DNA from: Haplosporangium gracile
Lineage: Eukaryota > Mortierellomycota > Mortierellomycetes > Mortierellales > Mortierellaceae
Direction: 5' to 3'
Assembly (NCBI GenBank): GCA_015499985.1
Contig: JAAAUF010000407.1
Span: forward strand, 1 to 35,373
Length of the DNA stretch: 35,373 nt
Shown: positions 31,620 to 35,373 of the stretch, one piece after another
How positions within the stretch are numbered: the first letter of the stretch is position 1
Layout of the letters: each line of letters starts with the position of its first letter
Notes under the pieces: model-generated
Seen by the model: the letters and a program-made list of their open reading frames with translations, nothing else
Told to the model about the DNA's origin: nothing
Databases searched by the model: none
Translations under genes and position numbers: made by a program

Positions 31620-34600
31620 ATGACGGGACAACAACAATGCTACCGAAGATCACCGACAAGGAGGATACGATCTGCACCCTCGTCCCTCTCTCAATTCATT
31701 CTCCTCGCCTTCATCGCCTTTATCTGTCTCAGCTCAGACATTGGTAGTACCTTTTTCAATACCCAGCATATACCCGGTGCAGATGCAGCTCTGGCGATTC
31801 GAGTCAATGCGACGATGGAACCGGTCAATTTCCGGTCGTGGGACCCCTTCCAGGGTGAGACGGATCACTACACGCTCTCGGGACTGCTGATGATGGGAAA
31901 CGTGATGCGCGATTGTACCATCCAGGTCAATCCAGCTGCTGGGCCCAGTGGTCAGCTTATTCTGAACGCCGTCGATCCTGCCAATCCCATCGTTGATTCC
32001 ATTATTGTCCTTCGTTACGACTGGCTTAGTAACTGCGCTACCTATGACGACGTAAGTTCTTTTTGATGATTGTTCTTATTGTTGTTATCGTGCCTACTCA
32101 CACGAGTTGTATCTCTTTTTTTTTTCCTGGGTGAGCCCCGCGCAAAAATGCGTTTTGTCCTACGGGTTTATTTCATTCGTTTTGTTGTCCTTGCACATAC
32201 ATCTACACATACATACACATACATCCTCACCTCATCAATTGAACAACAATTGTTTATTTGTTGATGAGTCTCCTCCTTCCCTACCTCCACTCGCTCTCTC
32301 CCTCTCCGCTCCCTCTCTCCTACCTACGTTCTCTGTTTGTCCATCCGAGTACAAATGTATCTCTCTATGCATCATGCATCCTGTCCCTGCCAGCATGCAG
32401 CCGTTTGTCGTTGTCGTTGTCATCTGTTTTTGTTTATCCTTCCTCCTTCACCCAATATCTTTTTGTCACACACTGCTCATGTCATCCCCTCCACACTTTC
32501 TCTTTTTCCTCTCTGTTGGGGCTGGGCTCGAAGTTGAGAAGAGAAAAAGGAAAGAGAGGCTCATATTAAAATAGCATGCGGGATGATTAACCCTACATTT
32601 ATGTATACGGGGAGAGAGTATCAACTGATTCAATTTGTCATCTCATCCCTTCCAGTCCCTGTTCCATTGTTGCACAAACAAACAAAATTTCCTCTCTCCC
32701 TCCTCTCCTCTCGCACCCCGATTCAACCTTGGATTCTCATTCTGCTCTACAAACATAACAGAAATCTTTTTCAATGCAACCAAACCTCACGCAGATCTTA
32801 GCAAGGGAGGGGGAAAAGGAGAGAGAGAGGGAGAAAAAAAAAAAAAAGTGAGAGAGCAAAAACAGAAGGGAGAGAAGGAGTCTAGACTCTAATGATAAAC
32901 ACTATTCCTCTCACCCTTATGAGTAACCAAACTTTTTTCATTCTCCACTCTCTTTTTTCTTCCTTTCTCTCTTCGAGAGCCGGCCTTGGATGGATTGGTG
33001 ACAACGAAGGAAGACAGCATGAAAAAAAAATGGTGAGCAATTCGAAAAGAGAGTTACGCAGCCTCATCATCCAGTGCCTGAGGAAGAGAAGATGAAGAGG
33101 AGAGAGAGAGAGAGTGGTGAGTGTCTGGTTATTTGGACAAGAAAAATAAGGGTATTTTTCAATAGCGACAACCGGTGTTCACTAGACAAAGGCGGGCAAC
33201 CAATTTTTAGTTTATTTTCCCACTCCCTCATCCACCACCACTTGTTCATACACATTCAACGCCTTTGCCCATCGACAAGATATGTTCTGGCAATGGCTCA
33301 TAAGAGAAAGTGAGCATTTCCTCAACGTGTTCACGTCATACCCCTCTTGTTCTTAAAGACTTGGTTCATTCTCCACCCATGAGTAGACGGTGCCAGTCTT
33401 CATTGGATATCTTCCTCCTCGCCCACCTGGCACCTATCGATTGTCAAACTAAAATATCTAATCTCTCTTCCATTTTACTCCCTTCGAAACACCACCGGAC
33501 ACAACATTATTAGATCTTTGACAAATTGCCAACGCTCAACGTCCAACTCAAGACTCTGGCCCTCCCCGAGGTCGGCGCTGTGATCATGGACGGCAACGCA
33601 GCCAGTGTGGAGGATTTCGGGTCCCCCTTCACCCAATTAGCTGACGCCCATTACTGGAACAACAAGGTCCATCTCAACATCTCCTACACCGGTTCCGACT
33701 CTGTCCTCTCCATGGCTGCCCTCCTCGCTGCCAACGGCCATGCCCTCCTGGCGACTGTTGAACAAGACCAAGGGCCCTGGAACCATATGTGGCGGTCGAT
33801 TGGGTTTAATATTCTGATCAGAGGGTTGGATATCTTGACCGGGCTTGTCTTCGCGTATGGAATCTGGGTGATGGTGTTTATTATCAAGGCGGTCAAGCAT
33901 GATAGTCAACATTACCGTCGGTACATGATTCTTATTCCAGGCTGCATTTATTTGCCGTTGTCGATTGCCTTTGCGCCCTACAAGGTCACTGTTCCCTGGA
34001 GGAATGCCGTCTACTACGTTTCTTTGCTGTTTCCGTTTATCTCCCTCGGTCTGCAGATGACCATGTGGAGTAAGCTGATCTACCGAATCAAGCGCAAGAA
34101 GACCAACAAGGCCTTCACGTACTACTCCTATGTCACTATCTTCATTCCTGTCCTGTCCTCCTTCATGGACGGCATTGGGTGGCTGATCCCCTCAGTCCCC
34201 ATCATCCGTATCATTGGCGAACGTGGCTTCTCGTACGCCACTCCCGCGGTTATCCTCCTCCAGGCCTGTTTAATCTTTTATTACGCGATCACCTTCTTCC
34301 AGTCTCTCAAGGGCGTCGCTGTCTCCCAGACCACCCGCACAGCTCTCGTCAAGATCACCGTCCTTAACCTGGCCATGATCTCCTTCTTCATCCTCATGTT
34401 CCTCTCTCGCATCGTGTCCTTGTTGGGACTGAACATGAAGAGCCGTGCCGCGTATATTACAGAATTGGCCATCTTCCGGTTCTCATTCGTCTTCTTCTAC
34501 GCCGCTTGCTTCCGCACCCTCTCCATCCGTCAGCCGACTGGATCGACCGTCGACTCCAAGGGTAACAACTCTACCTCTGGCGGCGGTAACGGCGCCAACC

Positions 34601-35322
34601 ATCACAGCAGCTCGGCCGGTAACCACGGTGGAAAGTCCCACAACAAGCACGTCACCGTTTACCCCATGGACAACTTCCACTCCTCCTCCGGCAACGGCAA
34701 CCGCAGCCAAACTGGTACCAAGAGCCACACCGGCGAGGACCGCCCAAGCATGCACTATAATCACCACCTCTCCAACCACGCCTCAAAAGGCTTCACTATC
34801 TCCGATCCAAACTCCATCAACTCCACTACCTCATCCAGCATCATCCCCGGTCCAAGACTGACACACGGGTACTCCCAATCCCAACACCAGCTCTTGGACG
34901 GCGGCCGCGGCTCCTCCGAGTATGTCGTCCCGGATCCTTACAAGTTTAACGAGTTTGGACACCTCTCCACCCAACAGTCTTCCCACTCCTATGCCAGTCC
35001 CAATTTCACTAACGGTAACCACTCCGGAGCCGACCACGCGACCATAGGTGGGTTGTCCCCGCGTTTGGGAGGCGCCACACCCGCACGCGGCTTGCAGTCG
35101 GTGAGCCCGAGCCCGGCCTTGTCGAGAGACGATACGGGGTACGGGAATCCGAATGATGAGGATAAGGATAGTGTCTATGGCAGCCACCGTATGATGCACG
35201 GCAATGGTCAGAAATATAATGGTGGAAATGGAGGGAGGGTTGTTGGAGGGTTGGGAAGGAACTCTGAGGGCTATGCTCGGTTCGATGTCTCGGACGAGGA
35301 CCGTAGTGCGCGCGCCATGTAA
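31620..35322 (+). CDS. Seven-transmembrane receptor-like protein with PA-like ectodomain
   Basis: Two exons, 31620-32051 and 33514-35322, joined in phase 0 across a 1,462-nt intron (746 aa). An N-terminal hydrophobic segment (SQFILLAFIAFICLSSDIG, about residues 24-43) acts as signal peptide or anchor. The extracellular part (about 55-235) reads like a protease-associated (PA) fold: IIVLRYDWLSNCATYDD, then a GAVIMDGNAA strand. Seven hydrophobic helices follow at about 250-268, 280-300, 307-330, 347-369, 386-408, 421-446 and 458-479. The C-terminal ~265 residues are a cytoplasmic, disordered S/N/H/G-rich tail with many possible phosphosites. The layout suggests a plasma-membrane GPCR-like sensor; ligand and family are unknown to me, and the PA assignment is tentative. 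Codons in exon 2 are strongly C-ending, suggesting good expression. Confidence 0.8.
32052..33513 (+). other. 1,462-nt intron of the seven-TM gene
   Basis: The intron begins GTAAGT and ends ATTATTAG. It is more than ten times the usual intron length in this window. It contains CT-rich blocks and purine runs (for example around 32,810-32,850), but no frame inside it shows conserved protein sequence. A nested or alternative transcript cannot be excluded. Confidence 0.65.
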
Positions 35323-35354
35323 CATAGATATCTTCTGAATGAAAAAGAGGACCC

Positions 35355-35373
35355 AAAAAAAAAAAAAAAAAAA
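35355..35373 (+). repeat. A19 run at the window end
   Basis: The last 19 bases are A, 32 bp after the seven-TM stop codon. This is either a genomic homopolymer where assembly stopped or a trace of a polyadenylated end. Confidence 0.8.

Noticed and set aside
32107..32574. 155-codon frame inside the long intron
   Set aside because: It is low-complexity and pyrimidine-driven; the flanking exons join in phase without it.
34445..34861. 138-codon S/T/P-rich plus-strand frame
   Set aside because: It is an off-frame reading of the low-complexity tail of the seven-TM protein.

Overview
This window looks like a contig end from a filamentous fungus of an early-diverging lineage, most likely Mortierellomycota; that placement is inference. 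The genes are split by short GT-AG introns, mostly 87-124 nt, and every junction I propose keeps the reading frame. Several families point away from Ascomycota: a TAF1 carrying a bromodomain, a queuine-salvage TGT subunit (QTRT2), and an invertebrate-type CS-alpha-beta defensin candidate.

Left arm (1-11,800) is gene-dense and housekeeping. TAF1 (5747 to 488, minus, 8 exons) and a MAG1/AlkA-type 3-methyladenine DNA glycosylase (7606 to 6043, minus, 5 exons) lie head to tail. The glycosylase shares a 429-bp divergent promoter with SWP1/ribophorin II (8036-9407, plus, 4 exons), which is followed by QTRT2 (9667-11791, plus, 4 exons). QTRT2 converges on a small minus-strand gene (12258 to 11992) with a signal peptide and six cysteines in the exact defensin spacing C-x5-C-x3-C-x9-C-x7-C-x-C. 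It is the most interesting object in the window. About 440 bp upstream of its start begins a cluster of AAAYTGCTTT-like repeats and a perfect 9-bp inverted repeat.

The centre (12.3-16.9 kb) is gene-poor and holds a frameshifted and internally inverted amino-acid permease relic. Next come mitochondrial aspartyl-tRNA synthetase (16878-20078, plus, 11 exons) and two minus-strand secreted or surface proteins: a 204-aa protein with a symmetric six-cysteine motif (21827 to 20381) and a 286-aa probable GPI protein (23670 to 22455). A five- to six-TM Rolling-stone/AIG1-like membrane protein follows (26532 to 25219, minus).

The right arm (26.5-31.6 kb) is again gene-poor, with one possible VOC/glyoxalase relic. 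The window closes with a 746-aa seven-TM receptor-like protein (31620-35322, plus) split by an exceptionally long 1,462-nt intron, then a 19-A run at the contig end. No rRNA, tRNA, CRISPR array or intact transposon was recognised. Functions rest on motif recognition by eye; no database search was possible.
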